DNA of 64,000 nucleotides from Palsa-343 sp036269135. Lineage in GTDB: Bacteria > Acidobacteriota > Terriglobia > Terriglobales > Acidobacteriaceae. Shown one piece after another: positions 35,702 through 43,952 of the stretch. How positions within the stretch are numbered: position 1 is the stretch's first letter; each line of letters begins with the position of its first letter. A program made the translations under genes and the position numbers. The stretch covers positions 8,635 to 72,634 of the forward strand of contig DATASQ010000013.1 of NCBI GenBank assembly GCA_036269135.1. Direction: 5' to 3'. Under the pieces are notes generated by a model. The model did not search any database and was not told the DNA's origin. It worked only from the letters and a program-made list of their open reading frames with translations.

Positions 35702-35753
35702 TTGACATGCACGAGGATGCTGTCTAGCGTTGAGTCCGAAATGAAACGATTCA
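35702..35753 (+). promoter_or_regulatory. Promoter and LacI-type operator of the FGE-fold fusion gene
   Basis: TTGACA (35702-35707), a 17-base spacer and TAGCGT (35725-35730) form a likely promoter. TGAAACGATTCA (35742-35753), self-complementary at 10 of 12 positions with a CG centre, starts 11 bases after the -10. The proposed coding start at 35780 leaves the operator in the 5' leader. Confidence 0.6.
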
Positions 35754-35779
35754 TTCGCAGTGCTGGAGAAATCAAACAA

Positions 35780-37984
35780 ATGACAGTCGGCAAGTCTCTC
35801 CTGAAGCTGTTGGTGTGTGTGACGGGCACAGCCCTCATGGCGCCTCTGTGTGCAACGGCGCAGTTCAAACCCATGGGCCAGCCCCTCTCTCCGCCTCCCT
35901 GCCTTGTGCATCGCGGCGCCTGGGAAGGCGGCAGCGAGCCCTGCACTCCGGAGAGTTATAAGAATTGGCTGCAGGACGCATCCCACTGGCGCTTCGAGAG
36001 ACGCATCCGGCAGGGGATGACTCCTGACGATCTTGACCCTCTTCCTGATTTTTATAAGTTGGCCGCCCTGCAATGGATCCATACGGATTTCATGCAGCCG
36101 CAGATGATGGTGCATGACCGGTACTTCTACGATCCGTCTGCACATAAGTACACCGTTGATAAGTATCTGGCTGACCTAACCCGGCGGTACGGCGGCATTG
36201 ACGCGGTGCTGATCTGGGCGACTTACCCCAACATGGGGATCGATGCGCGCAATCAGCTGGACATGGTGAAGTCCATGCCCGGCGGTTATACGGGGGTGCG
36301 GCAGATGGTCGAGGATTTTCATCGCCACGGCGTGCGGGTGCTGTTCCCCATGATGATGTGGGACCAGGGCACCCGCAAACCCGACCAACCCTGGCCGATG
36401 GCGCTTGCGAATGAGATGAGGGACATTGATGCCGACGGGGTGAATGGCGATACCCAGGAGGGTGTGCCACTCTCCTTCGTGATGGCCTCGGTGCGGGTCG
36501 GGCATCCTCTCGCCTTCGAGCCGGAGGGCGCCCCGTCCGACGAAACCAATCGCTGGGACGTGCTGAACTGGGGGCATTACGACTTTGAGTATGTGCCCGT
36601 CGTCGACCGCTTCCGCTGGCTGGAACCTGAACACATGGTCAATATCTCCGATCGCTGGGCGCGCAGCAAGACCGACGACCTGCAATATGCCTTCTTCAAT
36701 GGTGAGGGCTGGGAGAGCTGGGAGAATATCTGGGGTATCTGGAACGGTATTACTCCGCGAGACGGCGAAGCTACGCGCCGGGTCGCCACCATGGAGCGCG
36801 CGGTTGCTCCCTTCTTTGAGAGCGAGGGATGGCAGCCCTATTACCCGATGCACGACTACGGGGTGTTTGCCAGCCGCTGGCCGGTCGGCGATCGAACCCT
36901 CTGGACCATCGTCAACCGCGCGGAATACAACGAGACCGGTCCGCAGATGAGCGTGCCGGTGCAGGCAGGGGTCCGTTACTTCGACCTCTACCACGGCGTT
37001 GAACTTACGCCGCGCCAGGCAGGAGACGAGGATCTGCTCTCCTTCCCGATAGAGGCCAACGGCTACGGTGCGATCATGGCCATCCATGGCGCGCCGGATG
37101 CAAAACTGCAGGATTTGCTGACGCACATGAAAGAAATGACCGTGCGCCCGCTATCCTCTTACTCCGATCAGTGGCAAGCCCTGCCGCAGCACATCGTGGA
37201 GATTGCAAAGACGAAGGCCGCTTCGGAACCGCCGCCGGGGATGGTGAGGATTCCCGGGGGAGCGTACGACTTTCGCGTGGAGGGCACGGAAATCGAAGGC
37301 GAAAACGACATCGGCACCGACGTGCAGTATCCATGGGAAGATTCCGCGCGGCGCTATCATGACCACCCCATGCACATCGATACGTTCTATATAGATAAGT
37401 ATCCGGTGACTAATGCCGAGTTTAAGAAATTTCTCGACGCCACACACTATCATCCGCAGGACGATTATGATTTCCTGAAAGACTGGAAAAATGGCACCTA
37501 TCCCCAGGGCTGGGACAACAAGCCGGTCACCTGGGTTTCCCTGGAAGACGCCCGCGCCTATGCGAAGTGGGCGGGCAAGCGGCTGCCCAATGAGTGGGAG
37601 TGGCAGTACGCCGCACAGGGAGGCGATGCCAGCCGCATCTATCCCTGGGGAAACACCTGGGAGGCCGCGAATGTGCCCCCTCCCGACAAAGGCCACGCGC
37701 TCACAGCGCCGGCTGACGTCAATGCATATCCCGGCAATGCCAGTCCCTTCGGAGTCGTGGATATGGTCGGCAACGTCTGGCAATGGACCAATGAATTTCT
37801 CGACGACCATACCGCGGCTGCCATTCTGCGCGGAGGCAGCTACTATCAGCCGCAGGGCTCGGTATGGTACTTCCCCCAGGCGTACCGCAACGACCAGCAC
37901 AGCAAGTATCTGCTGATGGCTCCGAGTTACGATCGCTCCGGCACTCTCGGCTTTCGCTGTGTAGAGGACGCAGTCGCGAACTGA
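35780..37984 (+). CDS. Secreted two-domain protein: glycosidase-like barrel plus FGE/SUMF1-fold domain
   Basis: 734 residues from the ATG at 35780, which gives a good signal peptide (LLKLLVCVTGTALMAPLCATA) and has GGAGAA 9 bases upstream. The longer frame to 35648 crosses the promoter. Residues ~30-440 look like a TIM-barrel hydrolase (YGGIDAVLIWATYPNMGID, RHGVRVLFPMMMWDQG, LNWGHYDFEYVP); I cannot name its GH family. Residues ~485-730 are a formylglycine-generating-enzyme fold (MVRIPGGAYDF, YIDKYPVTNAEFKKFL, RLPNEWEWQYAAQGG, GNVWQWTNEF, ILRGGSYY, GTLGFRC). The two active-site cysteines of FGE after RGGSY are absent, so sulfatase activation is unlikely. A strong terminator follows. Confidence 0.8.
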   Translation: MTVGKSLLKLLVCVTGTALMAPLCATAQFKPMGQPLSPPPCLVHRGAWEGGSEPCTPESYKNWLQDASHWRFERRIRQGMTPDDLDPLPDFYKLAALQWIHTDFMQPQMMVHDRYFYDPSAHKYTVDKYLADLTRRYGGIDAVLIWATYPNMGIDARNQLDMVKSMPGGYTGVRQMVEDFHRHGVRVLFPMMMWDQGTRKPDQPWPMALANEMRDIDADGVNGDTQEGVPLSFVMASVRVGHPLAFEPEGAPSDETNRWDVLNWGHYDFEYVPVVDRFRWLEPEHMVNISDRWARSKTDDLQYAFFNGEGWESWENIWGIWNGITPRDGEATRRVATMERAVAPFFESEGWQPYYPMHDYGVFASRWPVGDRTLWTIVNRAEYNETGPQMSVPVQAGVRYFDLYHGVELTPRQAGDEDLLSFPIEANGYGAIMAIHGAPDAKLQDLLTHMKEMTVRPLSSYSDQWQALPQHIVEIAKTKAASEPPPGMVRIPGGAYDFRVEGTEIEGENDIGTDVQYPWEDSARRYHDHPMHIDTFYIDKYPVTNAEFKKFLDATHYHPQDDYDFLKDWKNGTYPQGWDNKPVTWVSLEDARAYAKWAGKRLPNEWEWQYAAQGGDASRIYPWGNTWEAANVPPPDKGHALTAPADVNAYPGNASPFGVVDMVGNVWQWTNEFLDDHTAAAILRGGSYYQPQGSVWYFPQAYRNDQHSKYLLMAPSYDRSGTLGFRCVEDAVAN

Positions 37985-38001
37985 CTCTTCAATCTGCAAA
38001 T

Positions 38002-38040
38002 GGGGCGCATCGGATCTTACGGTCGGTGCGCCCCGTTTTT
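38002..38040 (+). terminator. Intrinsic terminator
   Basis: GGGGCGCA (38002-38009) and TGCGCCCC (38027-38034) form a perfect stem followed by GTTTTT. It ends the 35780 gene and its T-run overlaps the stop of the convergent tannase gene at 38039. Confidence 0.8.
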
Positions 38041-39655
38041 ATGGCTCCGGTGCACACACGAAGCTGCTCGCCTGGTCAGGATCTCCGGTCCCGTTATACC
38101 TGGCGGCCAGGGGATACGCGCAGAGAGGCCGAGTCATCACGATCTTGCCTCCCGCCGCATCGCCCGCGTATTTCGCAGCGATGATGCTCGAGGGCGCCAC
38201 AGCGTCTTCCACCCACGCCTGCAGGGCGAGACGAATGTCATGGCGGGCATTCTCCGCTCCGGAGGCAGACGAAGGCCCGTTCTGGCCGAAACTGTTTGGC
38301 CCGGGTCCCAATTCGCAATGCTGCATTCCGGGCGCCATATAGAGCCGGACAAACTTGTCTGTGCGGCCCGATCCCATCTTCCTGCGCACGTCGTTGTAAT
38401 AGTTAATGGTGCTCACCGGCGGGATCGCCGCATCGCTCCAGCCGTGGTAAAGAATCAGCTTCCCGCCGCGGTCGGCGAACTGGCGAAGATCGGGATTGGT
38501 GGCGTTCAGAATCTCGCCCGTCTTCTTCTCCGCATCCTGTAGCGCCTGGGTTACATTGAAAGGCTCCGGCGACCACTGCGGGTTGCTATAGACCATGTCT
38601 CGGAAATATCGCGTGCCGAACCTGCTGATCAAGCTATTGCCGGGCGCCGGTCCCAGCAGCCACGCCGCCCATCCGTCGTCGCTGCCTAACTCGCCGCCTG
38701 GCTCATAGCCGGGATAGATGGGATGGCCGTCGCGGTCCCGCAGCCCGGAATCGATCGTGCGCAGGGCTGTTACCTGTGGCTGGGTCAGGCACTGATCATT
38801 GTCATGCCCGCGGCACAGCAGGACGGAGGGATCGAAGTGACAACGCCGCGGGTCATTCAGGATACCGTCGCGAACGCCGTCCTGCGCGTCGCACGCGGCC
38901 AACACGGCTGAATGGATGGCAGGCAGCTTCGCGGGCGAAATATAGCTGGCAGGAGTTTGCGAAAGCGCCTGTGAGGCAACCACAGCATTGGTCATCAGCA
39001 TGGTCCAGTTGTTGGCCGGCGCCCCCGCCAGGATGCCGTTGTAGTCCGCCGGAAACCGCTGCGCCTCCATGAGCGCCTGACGACCGCCGGTGGAGCAGCT
39101 TTCAAAATAGGAATAGCGGGCCGCCGCCGCATAGAAGTCTTTCAGGATGGTTTTCGAATCCGTCGTCATCAGGTGGATGGCGCGATAGCCGAAGTCAATG
39201 ACCTTCTCCGGATGGCCCAGAGCCCATTCGGCATCGGTGAAGGATCCCTGATGTCCGGTATTGGTAGCGGCCGTGGCATAGCCCAGACCAACGGCAGTGG
39301 CCAAACCCCGATAGTCGATTTCGCCTGCGAATCCTCCGTTGCCCACGCCCATCAATCGCCCGTTCCATTGGTGGATGGGTAGCCAGAGCTCGATCGCAAT
39401 GTCTGAATCCTGGGCAGGGGTAAGCGACAGAACCACGCGGCAGAACGCCGGCAGACGACGGAAGGGAATGCCCTCGCGCACTTCGCGTTCGGTGCTCGTC
39501 GGCAGCCGAAAAGTCCCTGCCGCCACCGTCTGCGCCAGCACGACACGCGCATTTGGGAGGGACAGGCCAGTCAGATTGTGGCACGGCATGGACTGGCAGC
39601 GCGCGCCGACGGTGATAAGAACAAGCGTAAAAACAGCCAGTGTCTTCAGCATCAT
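38039..39655 (-). CDS. Tannase/feruloyl esterase family protein, secreted
   Basis: 538 residues; ATG at 39655 with a second ATG at 39652, just after GGGGGAG. A signal peptide (LKTLAVFTLVLITVGARC) is followed by the tannase/feruloyl-esterase alpha/beta hydrolase fold. The nucleophile Ser is in FESCSTGGRQAL, preceded by GVGNGGFAG, with Asp in LILYHGWSDAAIPP and His in MAPGMQHCELGPG. The Cys beside the Ser and another beside the His (CS and HC) fit the CS-D-HC disulfide-linked triad of this family. It should cleave galloyl or feruloyl esters of plant phenolics. It stands alone between a terminator and a long intergenic region. Confidence 0.92.
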   Translation of the reverse strand: MMLKTLAVFTLVLITVGARCQSMPCHNLTGLSLPNARVVLAQTVAAGTFRLPTSTEREVREGIPFRRLPAFCRVVLSLTPAQDSDIAIELWLPIHQWNGRLMGVGNGGFAGEIDYRGLATAVGLGYATAATNTGHQGSFTDAEWALGHPEKVIDFGYRAIHLMTTDSKTILKDFYAAAARYSYFESCSTGGRQALMEAQRFPADYNGILAGAPANNWTMLMTNAVVASQALSQTPASYISPAKLPAIHSAVLAACDAQDGVRDGILNDPRRCHFDPSVLLCRGHDNDQCLTQPQVTALRTIDSGLRDRDGHPIYPGYEPGGELGSDDGWAAWLLGPAPGNSLISRFGTRYFRDMVYSNPQWSPEPFNVTQALQDAEKKTGEILNATNPDLRQFADRGGKLILYHGWSDAAIPPVSTINYYNDVRRKMGSGRTDKFVRLYMAPGMQHCELGPGPNSFGQNGPSSASGAENARHDIRLALQAWVEDAVAPSSIIAAKYAGDAAGGKIVMTRPLCAYPLAARYNGTGDPDQASSFVCAPEP

Positions 39656-40038
39656 CTCCCCCTGAACTCATGCCGTGCCGGAGCACTCTTGGTGGCTACC
39701 TTCGCGCGGCAGCCCGCCCAAGTATATTCACCCGGGCAGCGTGAGGCGCACTCGCCGCTCCCTGGCTCGGTGAGAACCCGGGGAATAAAGCCCGCGGGCC
39801 AGTTGCCGGACGGGCAACGCACCTATGGAACCCCCGCCTTGAAAGCGTTCAAAATAAAGGGCATCGCGCTGACTGTGACCCCCTCGCCCCGTCCGAAGGC
39901 GGAGCCACTCGGGCTTCTATGCCGTTCGCCGGCGCAGTCCTCGTGGGTTTCTTCAACCAGGTTCGAGTGGTGCGACCGCACCGCACGGTCGGCAGTTTCG
40001 GCTTGATTCCCCCTAAGACACTCTCTCCAGGAACGGGG
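39656..40038. other. Intergenic region with one weak operator-like palindrome
   Basis: No convincing gene is seen in these ~380 bases; open frames here are antisense or GC-driven. The only notable element is TGAAAGCGTTCA at 39840-39851, self-complementary at 10 of 12 positions, about 185 bases upstream of the tannase start and 200 before the receptor 3 promoter. Confidence 0.5.
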
Positions 40039-40096
40039 TTGACAGTTCTGAAGTGACTGCACTATTCTCGGGATCGCCAAGAATTGAAACGTTTCA
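40039..40096 (+). promoter_or_regulatory. Receptor 3 promoter with perfect LacI-type operator
   Basis: TTGACA (40039-40044), 18 bases, then TATTCT (40063-40068; 4 of 6 to TATAAT). TGAAACGTTTCA (40085-40096) is a perfect 12-base palindrome with central CG, the idealised LacI-family operator form. It starts 16 bases after the -10, just downstream of the expected transcript start, and 20 bases before the GTG start codon. Confidence 0.75.
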
Positions 40097-40116
40097 TAGT
40101 ACCCAGGAGTTCTCCG

Positions 40117-43100
40117 GTGAATTCGATATTCAGATACGCAACACGGCCAGCACTGCTGTTCTTCGTCTCTTTGCTCGTTTCCCTCCCGGTCTACGCGCAG
40201 TTTGCTCAGCGGGGCAACATCTCCGGAACCGTGTTTGATCCCTCGGGCGCCGTGGTCTCGGGCGCTGAGGTAGATCTGACCAATCTGGAGCAGAACGGAA
40301 CCAGAAAAGCCACGTCGGACAAAACCGGCCACTTCGAATTCGACAATCTGGCCGCCGGCCAGTACCAGCTGAGCGCCGCGTCGAGCGGATTTGCCACCTC
40401 CGTATCGCAGCCCGTCACCGTCAATATCGGAGAGCTCACGCAGTACGATTTCCACCTGACTGCAGGCTCGGTCAAACAAACGGTTACCGTGACCGGTGAA
40501 TCGACTGGACTGGAGACCGAACAGACCGGCAACACTACGAACATCTCCGCCCGGCAGTTGCAGGATCTGCCCTTGAACGGCCTGAACTTCACCTCCATTG
40601 CCGCGCTGGTTCCTGGAGTTTCCACCTTTCCCCAGGCCAACATCAATCCCGGCGGCACGTACTCGGTGGGCGCACAGTTTGCCATGGGCGGCATTGCCTT
40701 TACCTCCGGCGGCTCGTTTGAGGGATCTCGCGACAACGGTTTCTACGTTAATGGCGTGAATATCGACGACAACTACGAGAGCAGCATCAGCTTCGAACCT
40801 TCTTCTCAGGCCCTCGGCACGGGCAATATCCAGGTATCCGACTTTTCTCCGGCGGTTGGCGGCAACATGTCGTCGATGAACATGGAGACCAAGGCCGGTA
40901 CCAGCCAGTTTCACGGCGAAGGCTACGACTTCATGGAGAACACCGACCTGAATGCCACCAACCCATACGACAAACTGGTGCAGGGCATTACCGGTACCCC
41001 CGCGGTCAAGCCTTCCATTATTCGCAACCAGTTCGGGGGCAACGTGGGCGGACCGGTCTGGATTCCCCGGTTCCTGCCGGGCCTCAGAAAGAGGGCTTTC
41101 TTTTTTGCGAATTACGAAAAGATGATCGAGCACGACGGCAACCAGCTGGTCGCCCTCGCCGTGCCTTCGGCGGCCGAGCGGACCGGCGACTTCAGCGAAT
41201 TGCTGGTCAATAATCCCAATCCCGTGCAGTTGTACAACCCTTTTCAAACGACCTACGACCCCAACGGGGACAGTTCGCGGCCTATCATCCCCAACAACCG
41301 TCTTGATCTGGCCACGAGGCCGGACGGGTCTGCCATTGTCGACCCCGGCTCTGCTGCTATTCTGAAGGCGCTCTGGCCGCTCCCGAATGTGGCGAATGCG
41401 CCCAGCAACGCCGTTAACTTCGTCGGCTACCAAACGCCGGGCATCGATAACTACACGCTTGATACCCGTTTCGACGCGAGAATCACTTCCAACGACCTGG
41501 TGTTTGTAACCTGGTCAAAGACCAATGGAACCCAGTCGCTGACCGGAGGCCTCGCTCCGCAAAACCTCTATGACATTCCGGTAGGGAACCAGGCCTATCT
41601 GATTACTGGTAATTATGTGCACGTATTTGGTCCCAACCTCACCAATGAATTCATCTTTGGGACCGGCGACGGAGCGCTGCTTACCATGTCGCAGGGAATC
41701 ATGAGCTGGTATAACTCGAGCAGCAATCCGCTCAACCAGCTCTTCCAGAATACCGGCACTGGAATCACCAAGGGCATCATCGGCGTGTTTGCCGGCGACT
41801 ACTCCTATGCGGTACCGGGGGCGCCCGAAGTATTCCGCGCTGAAAACCAGTCATGGCAGTATTCCGATAACCTCGACTGGGTACACGGAAAACACACCCT
41901 TGCGTTCGGATTTAACTATTTCCGAAAAAGCGAAAATGACTGGGACTTTACCAGGCAGGTCTTCTTTGGCGGGGGCTTTAACTACGGCTTCGGAAGCTCA
42001 ACCCTGCCAGCCTTCAGTGCCAGCGGCAGCGATCTTGGCTATGAGGGCGGCGATGGCATTGCCGACCTGGTGATGGGGGTCCCCTCGAACATGTGGGTGC
42101 GATACAACATCGCCGGGGGAAGTGCCACCGCCCCTGACTACCTCACCATTTTTCCGAGCTGGGGATTCTATGCGAACGACCGCTTTCGCGTCTCCCCCAA
42201 ATTCACCGTGTCTGCCGGTCTCCGCTACGACCTGAGCATGCCCTGGTACACACCGGATCCTAACGCGGCCCCCTGCTGCGCTGTCTATACGCCCAATTCC
42301 AGCGGTGGCGTTCTGGAGTACCCCGGGATCGCGACCGGGCTCTCCGAGCACTACCTCAGCGCTCCCAAACTGTCGCTTGCGCCGCGCATCAGCCTTACTT
42401 ATTCCTATCGGCCGGAGACGGTCATTCGCGCCGGGTTCGGAATCTTCTACGATACCGGCTCCTCGCAGATCTCCGCGAACGTCGGCAATGCGTCGTATGG
42501 TACGTCTTCAACCGTCAACTATAACTACAACAATGTAACTCTGGGGAAACCCCAGGATACCCCCTACCTCTCCCTTGCCAATATCTTCCCGGCTCCGCAA
42601 ACCACAACGCTGGGCTCTTTTCCTGTCACCACGGGTACCGGGCAGGGCTACGATGGCGACGACCAGTGGTCCACCATCGTTTATTACGACCAGAAGTCGA
42701 TGCCGCTGCCTTACTACGAAAAATACACGCTGGATGTGCAGCAGCAGGTCACCCCGCATGATGTATTCGAGATCTCCTATAACGGAACGCAGGGCAGAAA
42801 GGGCTGGAACGAAGTCAACATCAACCTGCCTCCCTATCAGACCGGTTGGGTAGCCGGCAACGGAGCCGTCACCAACTACGATGCGGCTCGTCCCAATAAC
42901 TCAGGCCGCTGGGGAGACATCTACGTCATGCGTCCGCAGCTGAATTCCTCTTACAATGCCCTGATCGGGCAGTGGAGGCACACGTTCAGCCAGGGAATGC
43001 AATTTGACGCCAACTACACGTGGGGCAAAACTATGTCCGATTATCCCTGGGCCAATACTCTGGCCAACAACGGCTCCACGGGATACGGCGGCAGCGGATT

Positions 43101-43734
43101 CCAGTATCCCAACCTCTACGATCGCGGCGAAGCCAGCTTCTCCCATCCTCAGCGGTTCGTCTTCAGCGGCATTTGGTCGCCGCAGTATGGACAAGCGTGG
43201 CACCAGGCAGTAAAGGCCGTGGCCGCCGGCTGGCGGGTCAGCGGAATCTTCACCCTGGAGTCAGGCAGTGCGGATACGGTGGTGAACGGCGGACCGGGCG
43301 CGGCCTGCTCAACCGGCACCAGCACGGCGCAATGTCCAACGGGTTACGGGTCCAGCGCGTTTGATAATGCCGGTTTCGACGAAGTGAACGTGAGCGGCGA
43401 CCCCAACATCGGACACGGTCAGAAAACTCCACTCCGCCAGTTCAACACCGCCGCCTTTTCCATTCCGGCCAACGATGTGCGGGGCAACTCAGGGCTCGGC
43501 ACCGTGAGAGGCCCGGGGCAGGACAATCTGGACCTTTCCCTGGCGAAGACATTTCCCATTTATGAAAGAATGCACCTTGAGTTCCGCGGGGATGCGTTCA
43601 ATGCATTGAACCATTCACAGTGGAGCGGGATTGTTACGAATTTCCCGAGTGGGGATGCGGAATTCCCGTTTGGCATGGTGACCGGCGCGCGGGAAGCCAG
43701 GATTGGCCAGGTATCCGCCAAGCTGGTCTTCTGA
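40117..43734 (+). CDS. Oar-type TonB-dependent receptor (receptor 3)
   Basis: 1205 residues from the GTG at 40117. AGGAG at 40105-40109 is 7 bases upstream and the product begins MNSIFRYATRPALLFFVSLL, an ideal signal peptide. The in-frame TTG at 40084 would place the operator inside the coding sequence. The carboxypeptidase-regulatory-like domain (GNISGTVFDPSGAVVSGAEVDL) precedes the plug-like part (DLPLNGLNFTSIAALVPGVS, FYVNGVNIDDNYESS) and a barrel ending SAKLVF. Its operator links it to the glycoside hydrolase genes, so a sugar-derived ligand is likely but not shown. Confidence 0.9.
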   Translation: MNSIFRYATRPALLFFVSLLVSLPVYAQFAQRGNISGTVFDPSGAVVSGAEVDLTNLEQNGTRKATSDKTGHFEFDNLAAGQYQLSAASSGFATSVSQPVTVNIGELTQYDFHLTAGSVKQTVTVTGESTGLETEQTGNTTNISARQLQDLPLNGLNFTSIAALVPGVSTFPQANINPGGTYSVGAQFAMGGIAFTSGGSFEGSRDNGFYVNGVNIDDNYESSISFEPSSQALGTGNIQVSDFSPAVGGNMSSMNMETKAGTSQFHGEGYDFMENTDLNATNPYDKLVQGITGTPAVKPSIIRNQFGGNVGGPVWIPRFLPGLRKRAFFFANYEKMIEHDGNQLVALAVPSAAERTGDFSELLVNNPNPVQLYNPFQTTYDPNGDSSRPIIPNNRLDLATRPDGSAIVDPGSAAILKALWPLPNVANAPSNAVNFVGYQTPGIDNYTLDTRFDARITSNDLVFVTWSKTNGTQSLTGGLAPQNLYDIPVGNQAYLITGNYVHVFGPNLTNEFIFGTGDGALLTMSQGIMSWYNSSSNPLNQLFQNTGTGITKGIIGVFAGDYSYAVPGAPEVFRAENQSWQYSDNLDWVHGKHTLAFGFNYFRKSENDWDFTRQVFFGGGFNYGFGSSTLPAFSASGSDLGYEGGDGIADLVMGVPSNMWVRYNIAGGSATAPDYLTIFPSWGFYANDRFRVSPKFTVSAGLRYDLSMPWYTPDPNAAPCCAVYTPNSSGGVLEYPGIATGLSEHYLSAPKLSLAPRISLTYSYRPETVIRAGFGIFYDTGSSQISANVGNASYGTSSTVNYNYNNVTLGKPQDTPYLSLANIFPAPQTTTLGSFPVTTGTGQGYDGDDQWSTIVYYDQKSMPLPYYEKYTLDVQQQVTPHDVFEISYNGTQGRKGWNEVNINLPPYQTGWVAGNGAVTNYDAARPNNSGRWGDIYVMRPQLNSSYNALIGQWRHTFSQGMQFDANYTWGKTMSDYPWANTLANNGSTGYGGSGFQYPNLYDRGEASFSHPQRFVFSGIWSPQYGQAWHQAVKAVAAGWRVSGIFTLESGSADTVVNGGPGAACSTGTSTAQCPTGYGSSAFDNAGFDEVNVSGDPNIGHGQKTPLRQFNTAAFSIPANDVRGNSGLGTVRGPGQDNLDLSLAKTFPIYERMHLEFRGDAFNALNHSQWSGIVTNFPSGDAEFPFGMVTGAREARIGQVSAKLVF

Positions 43735-43874
43735 CAACTGGCTCGCTGGCCATGCGGCGCCCCAAAGTGGTTTCACTGGCGGTAACACCGGAAGAGGGTT
43801 GCTCCCTTCCGCTGTTGCCGCTCGCTGCCGAGCTGGGCGTGCCGCGTCCCACGGTTCCAGTTTGCGCCTAAGAT

Positions 43875-43893
43875 TATCCGGTCACGCCGGATA
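43875..43893. promoter_or_regulatory. Perfect 7-bp inverted repeat before the sugar-porter operon
   Basis: TATCCGG and CCGGATA flank TCACG, forming a perfect 19-base inverted repeat 59 bases before the TTG start of the transporter gene. It has no T-run, so an operator for the ribokinase operon is more likely than a terminator, but both are possible. It does not match the LacI-like sites. Confidence 0.4.
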
Positions 43894-43952
43894 CAGCGAG
43901 CGGCAGGATTGTCAGCCGGGCTCGAAGCAGAATCCGGCGCAGGGAGAACGCT

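Noticed and set aside
39823..41433. 536-residue minus-strand frame crossing the receptor 3 promoter
   Set aside because: Antisense to receptor 3; it would run through a good promoter/operator and has no recognisable domain.
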